Made by a program: the position numbers and the translations under genes
Shown here: one piece after another, positions 8,909 through 17,674 of the stretch
Numbering within the stretch: position 1 is the first letter of the stretch
Layout of the letters: each line of letters begins with the position of its first letter
The notes under the pieces: model-generated
The model's database searches: none
What the model was told of the DNA's origin: nothing
The model's input: only the letters and a program-made list of their open reading frames with translations
Source: Candidatus Cetobacterium colombiensis
Lineage (GTDB): Bacteria > Fusobacteriota > Fusobacteriia > Fusobacteriales > Fusobacteriaceae
Direction: 5' to 3'
Assembly (NCBI RefSeq): GCF_033962415.1
Contig: NZ_JAVIKH010000011.1
Span: 1 to 64,000 of the forward strand
Length of the DNA stretch: 64,000 nucleotides

Positions 8909-9514
8909 TTAAGTTTCAACATACTTTTTAATATAGTTATAATAACTTTGTTTAGATATATTTAAAGACTCTTGAATGTCCTTTGGTGTAAAAATCCCCT
9001 CTTTAATTTTATTATAATACTCTAAAAATATCTCTTTTGTTATCTTAGTTTTTCTCCCAAACTTTACTCCTTTAGCTATGGCCTTTTTTTTCCCTTCACT
9101 TGTTCTTAAAAGTATTTTTTTTCTTTCTTGCTCTGCCACCTCTAGTATTAAAGCTAGTAAGGTATTTGCCATAATCTCCATAAACCCTTCATTATTTTTT
9201 AACTCTCTAATTATAAAATCTTGAAGATATGGAGTATCTAAAACAATTAAATTTATATCTCTTTCTATTAACTCTTTTATCAAATCAATAGTTTGAGATC
9301 GATTTCTCCCTAACCTATCAATCTCTTTAACTACTAATGTATCCCCTTTTGTTAAGATCTCTCTCAGTTTATCTAACCCTTTTCTTTTTATTTCTGCTCC
9401 CGTGTATGTATCCATATATATGTTACTATACTTTACTCCATAATCTAAAATAACATCTACTTGTCTCGATAAACTCTGTTTTTTAGTACTCACTCTACAA
9501 TATCCATAAACCAA
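8909..9514 (-). CDS. Serine recombinase, resolvase/invertase family (copy 1)
   Basis: A 201-residue small serine recombinase. The catalytic domain starts MVYGYCRVSTKKQSL with nucleophile Ser9. The Arg-containing VVKEIDRLGRNR (about 63-74) and the long E helix with EVAEQERKKI are present. The C-terminus is a Hin-type HTH (TPKDIQESLNISKQSYYNYIKK). The length fits Tn3/Hin-class enzymes. The start codon is TTG, with AAGGAGG 8-9 nt upstream. It is clearly paralogous to the recombinase at 10733-11335. A symmetric AT-rich sequence with ATAAAC...GTTTAT ends lies just upstream and may be its binding site. Confidence 0.88.
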   Translation of the reverse strand: MVYGYCRVSTKKQSLSRQVDVILDYGVKYSNIYMDTYTGAEIKRKGLDKLREILTKGDTLVVKEIDRLGRNRSQTIDLIKELIERDINLIVLDTPYLQDFIIRELKNNEGFMEIMANTLLALILEVAEQERKKILLRTSEGKKKAIAKGVKFGRKTKITKEIFLEYYNKIKEGIFTPKDIQESLNISKQSYYNYIKKYVET

Positions 9515-9586
9515 TAAAACTTCCTCCTTATAAACATTCGTTTCATAAGTATACGTTTATTTGACTTATTCTTCAACATTTCGAGC

Positions 9587-10324
9587 CTATTCTGTTATTT
9601 TTTTCGTAATTTCGTTATTTTTTTCATAATTTTTTTTCAAAAGACTTTCAAAAAATACTATTGTATATCCATAAAACAGATTTGGATAATAGTTCTCATA
9701 TATTTCATCTATATTTTCACTAAATTTAAATCCTAAATCTGATATTTTATATAGTTTACTGTGAGGATTGGATGTGAATACTATAATTTTAGTTCCCAGT
9801 TCTTTTAAAATACTTGCTAATTTTAAAGTTCTTTCCTCTTTGCCTTTTCTACTTATTAAAATAATGGCATCATAATTTTTCACTCCACAAATTTTCTCCT
9901 GAGCTAATCCACAAATGACTGAATTAAAATACTCTACATTTTTCCCCAGCAAGAGTAGTTTCTTATAAAAATATTTTGCTATATTTTCACCAAGCCCCTC
10001 TGAGTATAAAAGTATTTTTCCATTATCTAAAAGTTTAAAAAATTTTTCAATTTCAAAAGAATTTTTAATATAAAACTTATCATCTATACAATCTTTTAAA
10101 GGTATTGCTTCATTTTTCAATTTAAATCCTAACTCTTTGTAACCTTTAAATCCTAATTTCTTTGCTGTTCTAATCACTGTAGCTGAAGATGTATAAGTAA
10201 TTTTGGCAAGTTCCTTAATTTTCAAACTGTCAATTAATTTCTTATTATCTAACAAATAAATATAAACTCTTTTTTCATTCTCTGTTAATTTTTCAATTAA
10301 TTTCTTATCTAATATTCCATTCAC
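9587..10324 (-). CDS. RpiR/MurR-family transcriptional regulator (HTH + SIS)
   Basis: A 245-residue regulator with an N-terminal HTH_6 domain (LTENEKRVYIYLLDN... SSATVIRTAKKLGFKGYKEL, about 13-68) and a C-terminal SIS sugar-phosphate-binding domain (about 95-230, including ILISRKGKEERTLKLASILKELGTKIIVFTSN). Such proteins usually sense a phosphosugar and control carbohydrate or amino-sugar genes. No sugar operon adjoins it, so the target is unknown. The start is GTG with GAGGG upstream. A TATAAT-type promoter lies in the 65-nt gap to the OrfA-like gene. Confidence 0.85.
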   Translation of the reverse strand: MNGILDKKLIEKLTENEKRVYIYLLDNKKLIDSLKIKELAKITYTSSATVIRTAKKLGFKGYKELGFKLKNEAIPLKDCIDDKFYIKNSFEIEKFFKLLDNGKILLYSEGLGENIAKYFYKKLLLLGKNVEYFNSVICGLAQEKICGVKNYDAIILISRKGKEERTLKLASILKELGTKIIVFTSNPHSKLYKISDLGFKFSENIDEIYENYYPNLFYGYTIVFFESLLKKNYEKNNEITKKITE

Positions 10325-10389
10325 ACTATCCCTCTATTCTTTTTTTTCATAAAGTTTATTATAACATATTTTTTATATTTTATATAGTT

Positions 10390-10719
10390 TTACTTTTTTA
10401 TCCTTAAACTTCTCTTTAACATCTCACAAAATCTCTTTAGATATTCGTTTTCCATTCTTAAAAAAATAACTTCATCTTCTAAGTTATCAAAAGTAAAATT
10501 ATTTTTTAATTCTTTTTTATCTTTAGGATTTCCCCGCTTTTCAAATTTAAAAGCTTCCTCTCCAAGTTCCTCATATTTTTTTACCCAATTATGAATCTGT
10601 GTTTTAGACGATATTCCAAATTCATCAGCTATATCTTGTAAACTTTCTTCATCTTCTAAATATCTTTTAACTACTTTTATTTTTAATTCACTTGGGTATT
10701 TATTGTTTATTCGTCCCAT
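10390..10719 (-). CDS. Orphan IS3-type OrfA-like HTH protein
   Basis: A 109-residue protein resembling the first ORF of IS3/IS150 elements: an HTH (YPSELKIKVVKRYLEDEESLQDIADEFGISSKTQIHNWVKKYEELG) followed by a leucine-rich coiled coil (ENEYLKRFCEMLKRSLRIKK). No OrfB/DDE transposase frame, frameshift window or terminal inverted repeats are visible, so it is either a relic or a domesticated DNA-binding protein. It lies 13 nt downstream of the serine recombinase gene on the same strand with an AGAGGTG ribosome site, suggesting co-expression. Confidence 0.7.
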   Translation of the reverse strand: MGRINNKYPSELKIKVVKRYLEDEESLQDIADEFGISSKTQIHNWVKKYEELGEEAFKFEKRGNPKDKKELKNNFTFDNLEDEVIFLRMENEYLKRFCEMLKRSLRIKK

Positions 10720-10732
10720 AAACTTTCACCTC

Positions 10733-11335
10733 TCATCTTATATATCTTTTTTTATAGTTATAATAAGTTTGCTTACAAATTTTTAACTTTTCCTGTATCT
10801 CCTTTGGTGATCTTTCATCTTTTATCATTTGATTATAAGTTCTTACAAATTTTTGACGTGTTAATTTTCTTTTTCTTCCAAATTTTACTCCTGCTTCTAA
10901 GGCTTTTTCTTTACCCTCTTTAGTACGATCTAAAATTTTATGTCTCTCTTGTTCTGCCACTTCAAGTATCAGTGACAAAAGGGTAGTTGCCATAATCTCC
11001 ATAAATCCTTTTTCTCTTTTTATCTCTTTTAATATAAACTCTTTTAGATACGGAATATCCAAGGCTATTATATCTATGTCTTTTTCAATAAACTCTTTTA
11101 TTAATTCGGTTGTTTGCTTTCGATTCCTTCCTAATCTATCTATTTCCTTCACTACTAGGGTATCGCCAGTAGTAAGAACATTTTTTAGACTCTCTAAACC
11201 TCTTCTTTTTAAAACAACCCCTGTTATCTCATCCACATAGATATTTTCCTCTTTAATACCATAGGCTATTAAAGCATCTATCTGCCTCTTTAAGTTCTGA
11301 TGTTTCGTGCTCACTCTGCAATATCCGTATACCAT
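10733..11335 (-). CDS. Serine recombinase, resolvase/invertase family (copy 2)
   Basis: A 200-residue paralogue of the 8909-9514 recombinase, more than half identical by eye. MVYGYCRVSTKHQ carries nucleophile Ser9; VVKEIDRLGRNR and EVAEQERHKI follow. The C-terminal HTH is SPKEIQEKLKICKQTYYNYKKR. The ATG is preceded by GGAGG. About 50 bp upstream is a 32-bp palindrome (11382-11413) with 15-bp arms and a 2-bp AA centre, the geometry of a small serine recombinase crossover site. It is transcribed away from the fimbrial operon that starts at 11496. Confidence 0.88.
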   Translation of the reverse strand: MVYGYCRVSTKHQNLKRQIDALIAYGIKEENIYVDEITGVVLKRRGLESLKNVLTTGDTLVVKEIDRLGRNRKQTTELIKEFIEKDIDIIALDIPYLKEFILKEIKREKGFMEIMATTLLSLILEVAEQERHKILDRTKEGKEKALEAGVKFGRKRKLTRQKFVRTYNQMIKDERSPKEIQEKLKICKQTYYNYKKRYIR

Positions 11336-11381
11336 TTTGTTTCCTCCGCTGCTTTTTGTAACCGTATCCTCTTAAATATAA

Positions 11382-11413
11382 AAGGTCTAAAATATCAAGA
11401 TATTTTTGACCTT
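11382..11413. repeat. 32-bp palindrome, candidate recombinase site (left)
   Basis: Arms at 11382-11396 and 11399-11413 (15 bp, one mismatch) flank the dinucleotide AA. The core GTCTAAAATAT and the preceding ATATAAAAG recur at 22434-22472 beyond the fimbrial operon. It lies between the recombinase gene and the fimbrial operon. It could be a recombination site, an operator, or a hairpin. Confidence 0.6.
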
Positions 11414-11495
11414 GAAAAATCAACTTTGCAACACTCTACATCCAATCGTCGCATACATCATAATTAAAAAAAATAATTATATAGGAGATGAATAA

Positions 11496-12206
11496 ATGAA
11501 CTTTAAAAAATTAATAGCAATCTTTTTTCTAATAAGCAGTTTTATTTTTGCTTTGCAAATAGGACCACCTATGTTTGAACAAAGAATTGATGGATCTGGA
11601 GGATACAGAGAATTTACTTTAACAAATCCCGGAACAAAAACTTTACGTTATAAATTAACTGTTTTACCTGGAAAAACAAATGATATGAGTAAATGGACTG
11701 AGGTATCTCCTAAAATTATAACTATCAAACCTGGTTCTAAAGGCAAATTTAAAACTTTTGCTAAAGCTCCTTCAGGTATTCCAGACGGGGAGTACCATTA
11801 TAACTTAAGTATCAAAATGATGGATCTTCCTAAACTTCCAGGAGAAACAGATAAGGTTGATGCTGCTGCTAAATTAAATTTTGACTTTCATTTAGGATTT
11901 ATTGGATATGCAGGAGATTTAAAACCTTTAATTGAGGTTACAAATACATCTGTCACTAAAAATAAGGATGGTTTAACTGTTGTTAAAGGAACCATTATTA
12001 ATAAAACTCCTAAAAGAGGTATCTATTGTGGAATTACTATTATCGGTGGAGACAAAACGCTTCTGAGTACTGATTTAAGAGTTCCTAAAAATAGTAAACA
12101 AAATTTTACTTATACTTTAGATAAAAATATAAAACCATCTGATGTTGATGGAATTGTTATTAGAAACTTAGAAGATAACAAAGAGTTATTAAAAACAAAG
12201 TTTTAA
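11496..12206 (+). CDS. Fimbrial periplasmic chaperone 1 (PapD-like)
   Basis: A 236-residue periplasmic chaperone of the chaperone-usher pathway. A signal peptide (residues 1-19, ending FIFA) is followed by an N-terminal Ig-like domain with the start LQIGPPMFEQRIDGSGGYREFTLTN and the PSGIPDGEYHYNLSI segment. The G1 strand is near KLNFDFHLGFIGYAGD, and the second domain spans about 145-236. The pattern is closest to chaperones of alternate (CS1-like) fimbriae. It is the first gene of the operon, directly ahead of the pilin gene. Chaperone 2 is a clear paralogue. Confidence 0.85.
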   Translation: MNFKKLIAIFFLISSFIFALQIGPPMFEQRIDGSGGYREFTLTNPGTKTLRYKLTVLPGKTNDMSKWTEVSPKIITIKPGSKGKFKTFAKAPSGIPDGEYHYNLSIKMMDLPKLPGETDKVDAAAKLNFDFHLGFIGYAGDLKPLIEVTNTSVTKNKDGLTVVKGTIINKTPKRGIYCGITIIGGDKTLLSTDLRVPKNSKQNFTYTLDKNIKPSDVDGIVIRNLEDNKELLKTKF

Positions 12207-12269
12207 AGCTATTAGAAAGGGAAATCCTTTTTGATATATAAATAAAAAATAAAATACGGAGGTATTAAA

Positions 12270-12788
12270 ATGAAAAAAATGTTATTCGGTTTATTAGCAC
12301 TATCTTTATCAGCATCTATATTTGCAGCAGAAACTACAGAAATGACTGTAGAGGCAAAATTACAAGTTTTACCAGCTACTGACGAATTAGTAATTGAGGA
12401 AAAAACTCCTGCTGGAGGATGGACTGTTGTTACTGGAATTAGCAATTTTGATCATGGGACTACTACAGAAGATGGCGAGGTTCCAAATCCAAAATTATCA
12501 AAAGAATTCAGAGTTAGAAGAAAAACTAACGCTTCATTAGGTGTAGGGAAAAATGTTTCAGTAGAAATTGCTGGATTAACTTCTAGTACAGGTAAACTTA
12601 AAGTAGCTGGAGCTGAAACACTAGATCATACTTTTACTACAAACATAACAAATCCTGAAGTAACTTCAGATTTAGAGCCTACAAAACCATTTTCTATAAC
12701 TTCAGAGATTCCATTAGGTCAAACTTTAGCAGTAGGATCACATTCAAGAACAGAAACTGTTACAGTTGCTGTTAATGTAACGCCATAA
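12270..12788 (+). CDS. Major fimbrial subunit (pilin)
   Basis: A 172-residue secreted protein: signal peptide to about residue 19 (SIFAAE), then an alternating hydrophobic segment TEMTVEAKLQVLP that would serve as the donor strand, and a beta-rich body ending TETVTVAVNVTP. The N-terminal layout resembles CS1/CFA-I pilins (TVTA then DP/LP). Its position between chaperone 1 and chaperone 2/usher supports the role of the polymerising shaft subunit. A strong terminator directly follows, so this gene may be transcribed at higher levels than the downstream genes. There are no cysteines, so no pilin disulfide. Confidence 0.75.
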   Translation: MKKMLFGLLALSLSASIFAAETTEMTVEAKLQVLPATDELVIEEKTPAGGWTVVTGISNFDHGTTTEDGEVPNPKLSKEFRVRRKTNASLGVGKNVSVEIAGLTSSTGKLKVAGAETLDHTFTTNITNPEVTSDLEPTKPFSITSEIPLGQTLAVGSHSRTETVTVAVNVTP

Positions 12789-12810
12789 TTAACTAATTTC
12801 TTTAAAATTA

Positions 12811-12842
12811 AGGAGAACTGCAGCTCTGTTCTCCTTTTTTTT
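12811..12842 (+). terminator. Intra-operon terminator after the pilin gene
   Basis: AGGAGAAC pairs with GTTCTCCT around a 9-nt loop and is followed by eight T. It would leave the pilin more abundant than the usher and adhesin, by partial readthrough. Confidence 0.85.
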
Positions 12843-12872
12843 AAGGAAATTAAAACAAGGGGGGATTTTTTT

Positions 12873-13592
12873 ATGTTAAAAAATATCTGTTTAATCTTTT
12901 TTTCAATTGCTTTAAATTTATCTGCATATATAAATATATATCCAGTTTCTTTTGATAAAACAATTGATGGTTCAGGAAATAATCAAGAATTTATACTATA
13001 CAATAAAACAAATAAGCCACTTAGATATAATATTTCCCTAAGTGATGAAAGATTTCAAAAAAATAGCATGAAAAATTGGATTGAGTTTTATCCTAAAAAT
13101 ATAACAGTTAAACCTGGAAAAAGTGAAAAAATTAAAATGTATATAAAGGCACCTAAAAATACTCCTAGAGGAGAATATTTAACTACAGTTGAGATAAAAG
13201 AAAATTTACTACCAAATTTAGAAAAAAATGTATCTCAAAATAACGTACAACTATTAACTCATTTAAAAATGGATATTGTAGGATATGTTGGAAACTTAAA
13301 ACCCAACTATAAAGTTGATAACTTTTCTTACAGTATTCAAAAAGACAGCATCTCTGTTAGAGGAACTATAAAAAATAGTGGAGATAGAAGGGGAAAAGTA
13401 GCTCTTATCTTATCTAATGGAAAAAATAAAGAGAACTATACACTTGGAAAATTAAAAGTTAATAAAGGTGAAAGTATTGATTTATCAAAACTTTCTCACA
13501 GTATTAAAGATCAAAAGTTGCCTAAAAATTTTAATAAACTTATTTTAAAAGATGAAGATAGTGGCGATACTCTTTCTGAAGTATCTTTGTAA
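12873..13592 (+). CDS. Fimbrial periplasmic chaperone 2 (PapD-like)
   Basis: A 239-residue paralogue of chaperone 1. After a signal peptide (cleavage near residue 18) the mature start YINIYPVSFDKTIDGSGNNQEFILYN matches the first strand of chaperone 1. KAPKNTPRGEYLTTVEIKE corresponds to the F1 region, and HLKMDIVGYVGNLKP to the G1/interdomain strand. Two chaperones in one operon suggest one for the shaft pilin and one for the usher-side or tip subunits. A GGGGGG site precedes the ATG. Confidence 0.85.
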   Translation: MLKNICLIFFSIALNLSAYINIYPVSFDKTIDGSGNNQEFILYNKTNKPLRYNISLSDERFQKNSMKNWIEFYPKNITVKPGKSEKIKMYIKAPKNTPRGEYLTTVEIKENLLPNLEKNVSQNNVQLLTHLKMDIVGYVGNLKPNYKVDNFSYSIQKDSISVRGTIKNSGDRRGKVALILSNGKNKENYTLGKLKVNKGESIDLSKLSHSIKDQKLPKNFNKLILKDEDSGDTLSEVSL

Positions 13593-13630
13593 ACTATCTC
13601 TAGGTAATAAAATGGAGGTGTATTATCCAA

Positions 13631-16249
13631 ATGTTTAAAAAAATCCTGACCTATTTTTTAGTTTCAATAGCAACTTTTTCAGCAGAATATACATTGGAAG
13701 AATTAGATAAATTAAAGGAGTTAGATTTTATTTCCCAAGAAGAATATGATGTTTTCAAGAATGAACTGCTTGGGGTACAAGAGGGTCAATTACTTTATAC
13801 ATTAGAAATAAACAACCAAAAAGTTAGTAACGTTTATCCCATTATACAAAAAAATAATAAAACTTTCTTTTCTATAATTTCCTTTTTCAATAATATTGGA
13901 TTTACAAATTATAGTGTTTTGAGTGGTGTATTAACTTTTAAATTGGGAGTTGATCTTAGAGAGATAACTATAAATAGTAACAATAATTCAATAAAAGGAG
14001 TCGACTCTTTAAGTTCGATAAAAGACAGTTTAATTGTTGAAAATAATGATTTTTATTTGGAAAGTGATTTATTTAAAGAGATTTTTTTAAAAAACTTTAA
14101 AATCTATTCTGAAGAAAATAAAGTTGCTATGGATCTCTCTTTTGAAACTCCAGAAGAAATAAAAATGTATCTTAGAAATGTGCAAGATGGTGCAATAGAC
14201 TCTCAAAATGCAGGAGAAATTATATTTGGAAGTAAACGTTCTCTATTTGATTTAGGAAATGTTGGGCTTAATATTGAAGGATATGCTGAAAAAAATAATG
14301 AAGATAAAAAGTTTAATACTGACTGGCTAGGAACAGTTGAATATCAAGGTGGTCTTCTTTACGGTGAGTTTACTGCTAACTATGATTTTAGAAATAATGA
14401 ATTAAATGATACCTCTCTGTATTATCCAGATATCTGGAAACAACACTCTTTAGAAATTAGAAATAGTAGGTCTGGAGATAGTTCTAGGCAGTGGGAGATG
14501 ACTTTTAGAAAAGAACGAGGTTTCTTTAGAATTGGAAAAAACTTTGTAATTAGTGAAAATGTCCCTATTGGAAGTAAAGTTGAACTTCTTTATCTAGGGT
14601 TTCCAATAGATGTAAAAGAAGCCGACAATGGTACTGTTGAATTTGATAATCCTGAAATTCAAGAAGACAGACAATATGTGCTAAGAGTTTATACTCCAGA
14701 TGGAAAAATCTATAACATTGATATCAATACTACAAGTGATTATAATCAACAGAAAAAAGGGGAAATTGAGTATGATATAAGTGTTAGAGAAAATCATGAA
14801 TATAGTAAATTAGAAACAAATGCAAATATATACTATGGTATTACAGAGAACTTCACTGGTGGTTTCAATTACTCTAGAACTGTAGAAACAGAGGATAATA
14901 AAATAGGATATTTAGATACAATTAGAGGAGAAGCTGTTTATTCTAATACTGCTTTCTCATTTCCTTATACTTTGGTTTTAGGAGGAGACAAAGCTCTTAG
15001 TAGTTATAAAAATACGGAAAATTATAGCAATAAAGATAGATATGGTTATGATTATACTGGTCAAATTGATATTAAAGATTTTAGATTTATTGTTTCTCAA
15101 CAACACTTTGGAAAGTATTTTGATGAAAAAAAATCTGAGGATTACTCAATTATTTATAATCCATTTGGTAGTAGCTTTCAAATAAACTATGATTGGGGAA
15201 AAACTAAGTATTATGATGGAAGTAAAGATAACTCTGAATCAGTTGGATTTAATGCAAGTAAAACTTTTAAAGACCTTCTTGTTAGTTTTGATTATCAAAA
15301 ATCTTTAAATAGTCAAGATAGCTATGGGTTAAATCTATATTATAACGGTCTGAAAAACTATAATGTTCAACTTAGAAATACTTGGAGTGAAGATGGTAAA
15401 GATTTTGAAACTGCTTTAGCTGTAAGTAATAAAAATATGTTTGATATTTTAGATTATACAGTTGAACTTTCCTATAATGAAAAAGATAAAGAGAAATTTA
15501 CTTTTAGTGTTAGTCTAGATTATGACAGCTGGTTTACAACAGATATTAGTATAAATGAAAGTAGTCAAAGATATTCAGCTGGTATTGATAAAGTTTTTGA
15601 TTTAAGAAATATTTCTAACCCAATTGAAACTATTGATAGTTCAAGAGTTAAAATAACAACATTTTTAGATGAAAATAACAATGGTGTTAGAGAAGAAAAT
15701 GAAAAAGTTGTAGATAATGTAGCTGTAAAACTTAGAGAACAAGAGATTGTTACAGATGAAAATGGTGTAGCCTGGTTCTATGGACTTCCAAATGATGTAA
15801 CATATGATTTAAAACCAACAATTAGGAAACCTAACTATACAATGGGAGATGCTAAACTTAAAATTTTAGGTAGACAAGTTGGAACAATTGAAGCTGAGCT
15901 TCCTATAAAACCTATGTTAAATCTTACTGGAGTTCTTTTATTTGATAACTCTCTAAAGTTATCTTCTAGTGAAAAAGAAGGCATCTTAGAAAATACACTT
16001 ATAAAAATAATAAACTCAAAAGGAAAACTTGTTGAGTATATAAATCCTGAATTAGATGGTTCTTTTGAAATAAATGGACTTTTCAGCGAAAAATATACTT
16101 TAGAAATTCTTTATACAGGAACTGATTATACAATAAATGGAGTTGCTGAAAATATCCAGTTAAGTTATAAGGAGGATAATAACTATCTTGTTCAATATAA
16201 AAATGGTCAATTTAGTCTTGTTAAAAATAAAAAGGAGGAGAAAATATGA
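13631..16249 (+). CDS. Outer-membrane fimbrial usher
   Basis: An 872-residue outer-membrane usher that would translocate and polymerise subunits delivered by the chaperones. A signal peptide (to about residue 18), an N-terminal periplasmic region, then a long beta-barrel rich in aromatic-ended strands with a plug-like segment around EDRQYVLRVYTPDGKIYNI. The C-terminal region has an SdrD-B-like Ig domain, FLDENNNGVREENEKVV then GVAWFYGLPN (about 676-720), followed by a carboxypeptidase-regulatory-like domain. The length equals that of CfaC/CooC-type ushers. A GGAGGTG site lies rather far (12 nt) from the ATG. Confidence 0.82.
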   Translation: MFKKILTYFLVSIATFSAEYTLEELDKLKELDFISQEEYDVFKNELLGVQEGQLLYTLEINNQKVSNVYPIIQKNNKTFFSIISFFNNIGFTNYSVLSGVLTFKLGVDLREITINSNNNSIKGVDSLSSIKDSLIVENNDFYLESDLFKEIFLKNFKIYSEENKVAMDLSFETPEEIKMYLRNVQDGAIDSQNAGEIIFGSKRSLFDLGNVGLNIEGYAEKNNEDKKFNTDWLGTVEYQGGLLYGEFTANYDFRNNELNDTSLYYPDIWKQHSLEIRNSRSGDSSRQWEMTFRKERGFFRIGKNFVISENVPIGSKVELLYLGFPIDVKEADNGTVEFDNPEIQEDRQYVLRVYTPDGKIYNIDINTTSDYNQQKKGEIEYDISVRENHEYSKLETNANIYYGITENFTGGFNYSRTVETEDNKIGYLDTIRGEAVYSNTAFSFPYTLVLGGDKALSSYKNTENYSNKDRYGYDYTGQIDIKDFRFIVSQQHFGKYFDEKKSEDYSIIYNPFGSSFQINYDWGKTKYYDGSKDNSESVGFNASKTFKDLLVSFDYQKSLNSQDSYGLNLYYNGLKNYNVQLRNTWSEDGKDFETALAVSNKNMFDILDYTVELSYNEKDKEKFTFSVSLDYDSWFTTDISINESSQRYSAGIDKVFDLRNISNPIETIDSSRVKITTFLDENNNGVREENEKVVDNVAVKLREQEIVTDENGVAWFYGLPNDVTYDLKPTIRKPNYTMGDAKLKILGRQVGTIEAELPIKPMLNLTGVLLFDNSLKLSSSEKEGILENTLIKIINSKGKLVEYINPELDGSFEINGLFSEKYTLEILYTGTDYTINGVAENIQLSYKEDNNYLVQYKNGQFSLVKNKKEEKI

Positions 16250-16788
16250 AAAAAATTATAGCACTAATATGTTTTTCCATAATACTTGGAAAATTATCAT
16301 ATTCAAATGACCAAAATACTACTACAGAAGCTCCTCCTTCTGTAAGTATTCCTATGATTCCTATGCTTCCTGCTACACCAACAACAGATACAACTGTTGA
16401 TGAACAAGAAAATGTAACTGAGTGGGAGTTAGAGAAGATCTCTACATTTCATCTAGAAACAAAGGTAAACGTTATAGTTCCACTAGAAATTATAACTGAT
16501 GTTGAAATAAAAGCTCTAGTTGTGGATGATGCTAAAGTTACAGTGCCATTTGAACTAGAGATGAATAAAGCTCCTGATAAAAAAGATTTTTATAAACTGA
16601 ACTACAGTGAAACAGAAATAGATATTGATAGTGATGGAGCTATTGATACAAAGATTTATTCTCCAACTTATATAAACGAAAAAGTTGTAAAAGACAATTA
16701 CTTAGTTATAGATGGTGCAAATATATCTAAAGAGGGTGTTCATAAAAAAAGAGTTTATATTACAGTAGAACTTAAGGAGGAGATTTAA
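16246..16788 (+). CDS. Secreted fimbria-associated protein A (unknown)
   Basis: A 180-residue secreted protein of unknown family. A signal peptide (to about residue 19) is followed by a Thr/Pro-rich linker (residues 25-50, with PMIPMLPATPTTDTT). A beta-rich domain then has VNVIVPLEIITDVEIKALVVDD, which resembles pilin strands, and a calcium-loop-like DIDSDGAID near residue 127. It overlaps the usher stop by 4 nt (ATGA), implying translational coupling. It may be a minor subunit; the assignment rests on operon position and strand pattern only. Confidence 0.65.
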   Translation: MKKIIALICFSIILGKLSYSNDQNTTTEAPPSVSIPMIPMLPATPTTDTTVDEQENVTEWELEKISTFHLETKVNVIVPLEIITDVEIKALVVDDAKVTVPFELEMNKAPDKKDFYKLNYSETEIDIDSDGAIDTKIYSPTYINEKVVKDNYLVIDGANISKEGVHKKRVYITVELKEEI

Positions 16789-16793
16789 TAGTT

Positions 16794-17339
16794 ATGAAAA
16801 AAATTTTATTTTTAGTTTCCATACTATCAACAATATCCTTTGCAGAGATTAAAGTTAGAATTGTTGAACCTCTTAAATTTAGAGATATCAATAGTACAGA
16901 GATTGGACCAAATCAAGTTCTAGCAACATCTCAAATAGAAGTTTATACAGACAATAAAGAGGAAGACATTGGAAAAAGAGTTGTGTTTAAATATCCTGAT
17001 TATCTTTTAATGACTAATAGAAAAAAATGGATAAAAGTAAAGAAAATAGGTATGGAAGTAAAAGAGAATGAGATTATCCTAGAAAGAGAAAGAGTTCCTA
17101 TAATTTTTTATGCTATTTTAGATAAAAGAGAGTTGGATAAAGGAGAAAATATAGAAACAATTGAAGGTGAGTACAGCGGAAGTTTTCCTGTTAATTTCTC
17201 TGTTTATAGAAGAAAGGATAACTTTCCTGTGACTCTTCCAGAGCTTGCTCCTGCTGATACACCTATGATTTTACCAATCTTTCCACATGAAGAAGAGATG
17301 AATAAACCTACAACTCTTCCTTTGAATCATAAAAAATAG
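16794..17339 (+). CDS. Secreted fimbria-associated protein B (unknown)
   Basis: A 181-residue secreted protein with a signal peptide (MKKILFLVSILSTISFAE). The mature start AEIKVRIVEPLKFRDINST resembles the VQVEVVEPHKVSEE segment of the 29004-29297 product. The C-terminal third is proline-rich (VTLPELAPADTPMILPIFPH). Probably a minor subunit or assembly factor. Gene spacing is tight (5 nt from the previous stop), with GGAGG upstream. Confidence 0.6.
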   Translation: MKKILFLVSILSTISFAEIKVRIVEPLKFRDINSTEIGPNQVLATSQIEVYTDNKEEDIGKRVVFKYPDYLLMTNRKKWIKVKKIGMEVKENEIILERERVPIIFYAILDKRELDKGENIETIEGEYSGSFPVNFSVYRRKDNFPVTLPELAPADTPMILPIFPHEEEMNKPTTLPLNHKK

Positions 17340-17350
17340 GGGGGTAATTT

Positions 17351-17674
17351 ATGAAAAAAAAAATTTTATTGGGATTATTTATTCTTTTTGCTAATCTAGT
17401 TTCTGCAAAGAATAAATTAGAATACAATGTGGATTACTCTCAAGATAACTTTATTGTTGTTACTATCTCAAAGGCAAGCGATAGTTCAAGTTTAAAAGAT
17501 TATCATATTGTTCAAAGAGAGGAGAGTCTAGAGGAAATTGCTGAAAGGTATAAAGTTCCAGTTGAAGATTTAGAAAAAATAAATAAAATTAGTAGATTTG
17601 ATAATTTAAAAAAGGGTAGGATTATCTATTTAAAACCAAAACAAAGGAGGGGAAACAGTGAAAATAAAAAATAA
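17351..17674 (+). CDS. Small secreted LysM protein in the fimbrial operon
   Basis: A 107-residue secreted protein: signal peptide (to about residue 19, VSAK), a short strand-rich segment, then one LysM domain (about 50-97, DYHIVQREESLEEIAERYKVPVEDLEKINKIS). LysM binds the glycan of peptidoglycan, so it may anchor or position the usher machinery at the wall. A LysM gene is not a usual part of chaperone-usher operons. GGGGGG precedes the ATG, and its end overlaps the adhesin gene by 17 nt. Confidence 0.8.
   Translation: MKKKILLGLFILFANLVSAKNKLEYNVDYSQDNFIVVTISKASDSSSLKDYHIVQREESLEEIAERYKVPVEDLEKINKISRFDNLKKGRIIYLKPKQRRGNSENKK

Noticed and set aside
10390-11335. A complete insertion sequence
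   Set aside because: An OrfA-like protein is present, but no OrfB, frameshift site or terminal inverted repeats could be found, and the neighbouring serine recombinase is of the resolvase/invertase type rather than a transposase.
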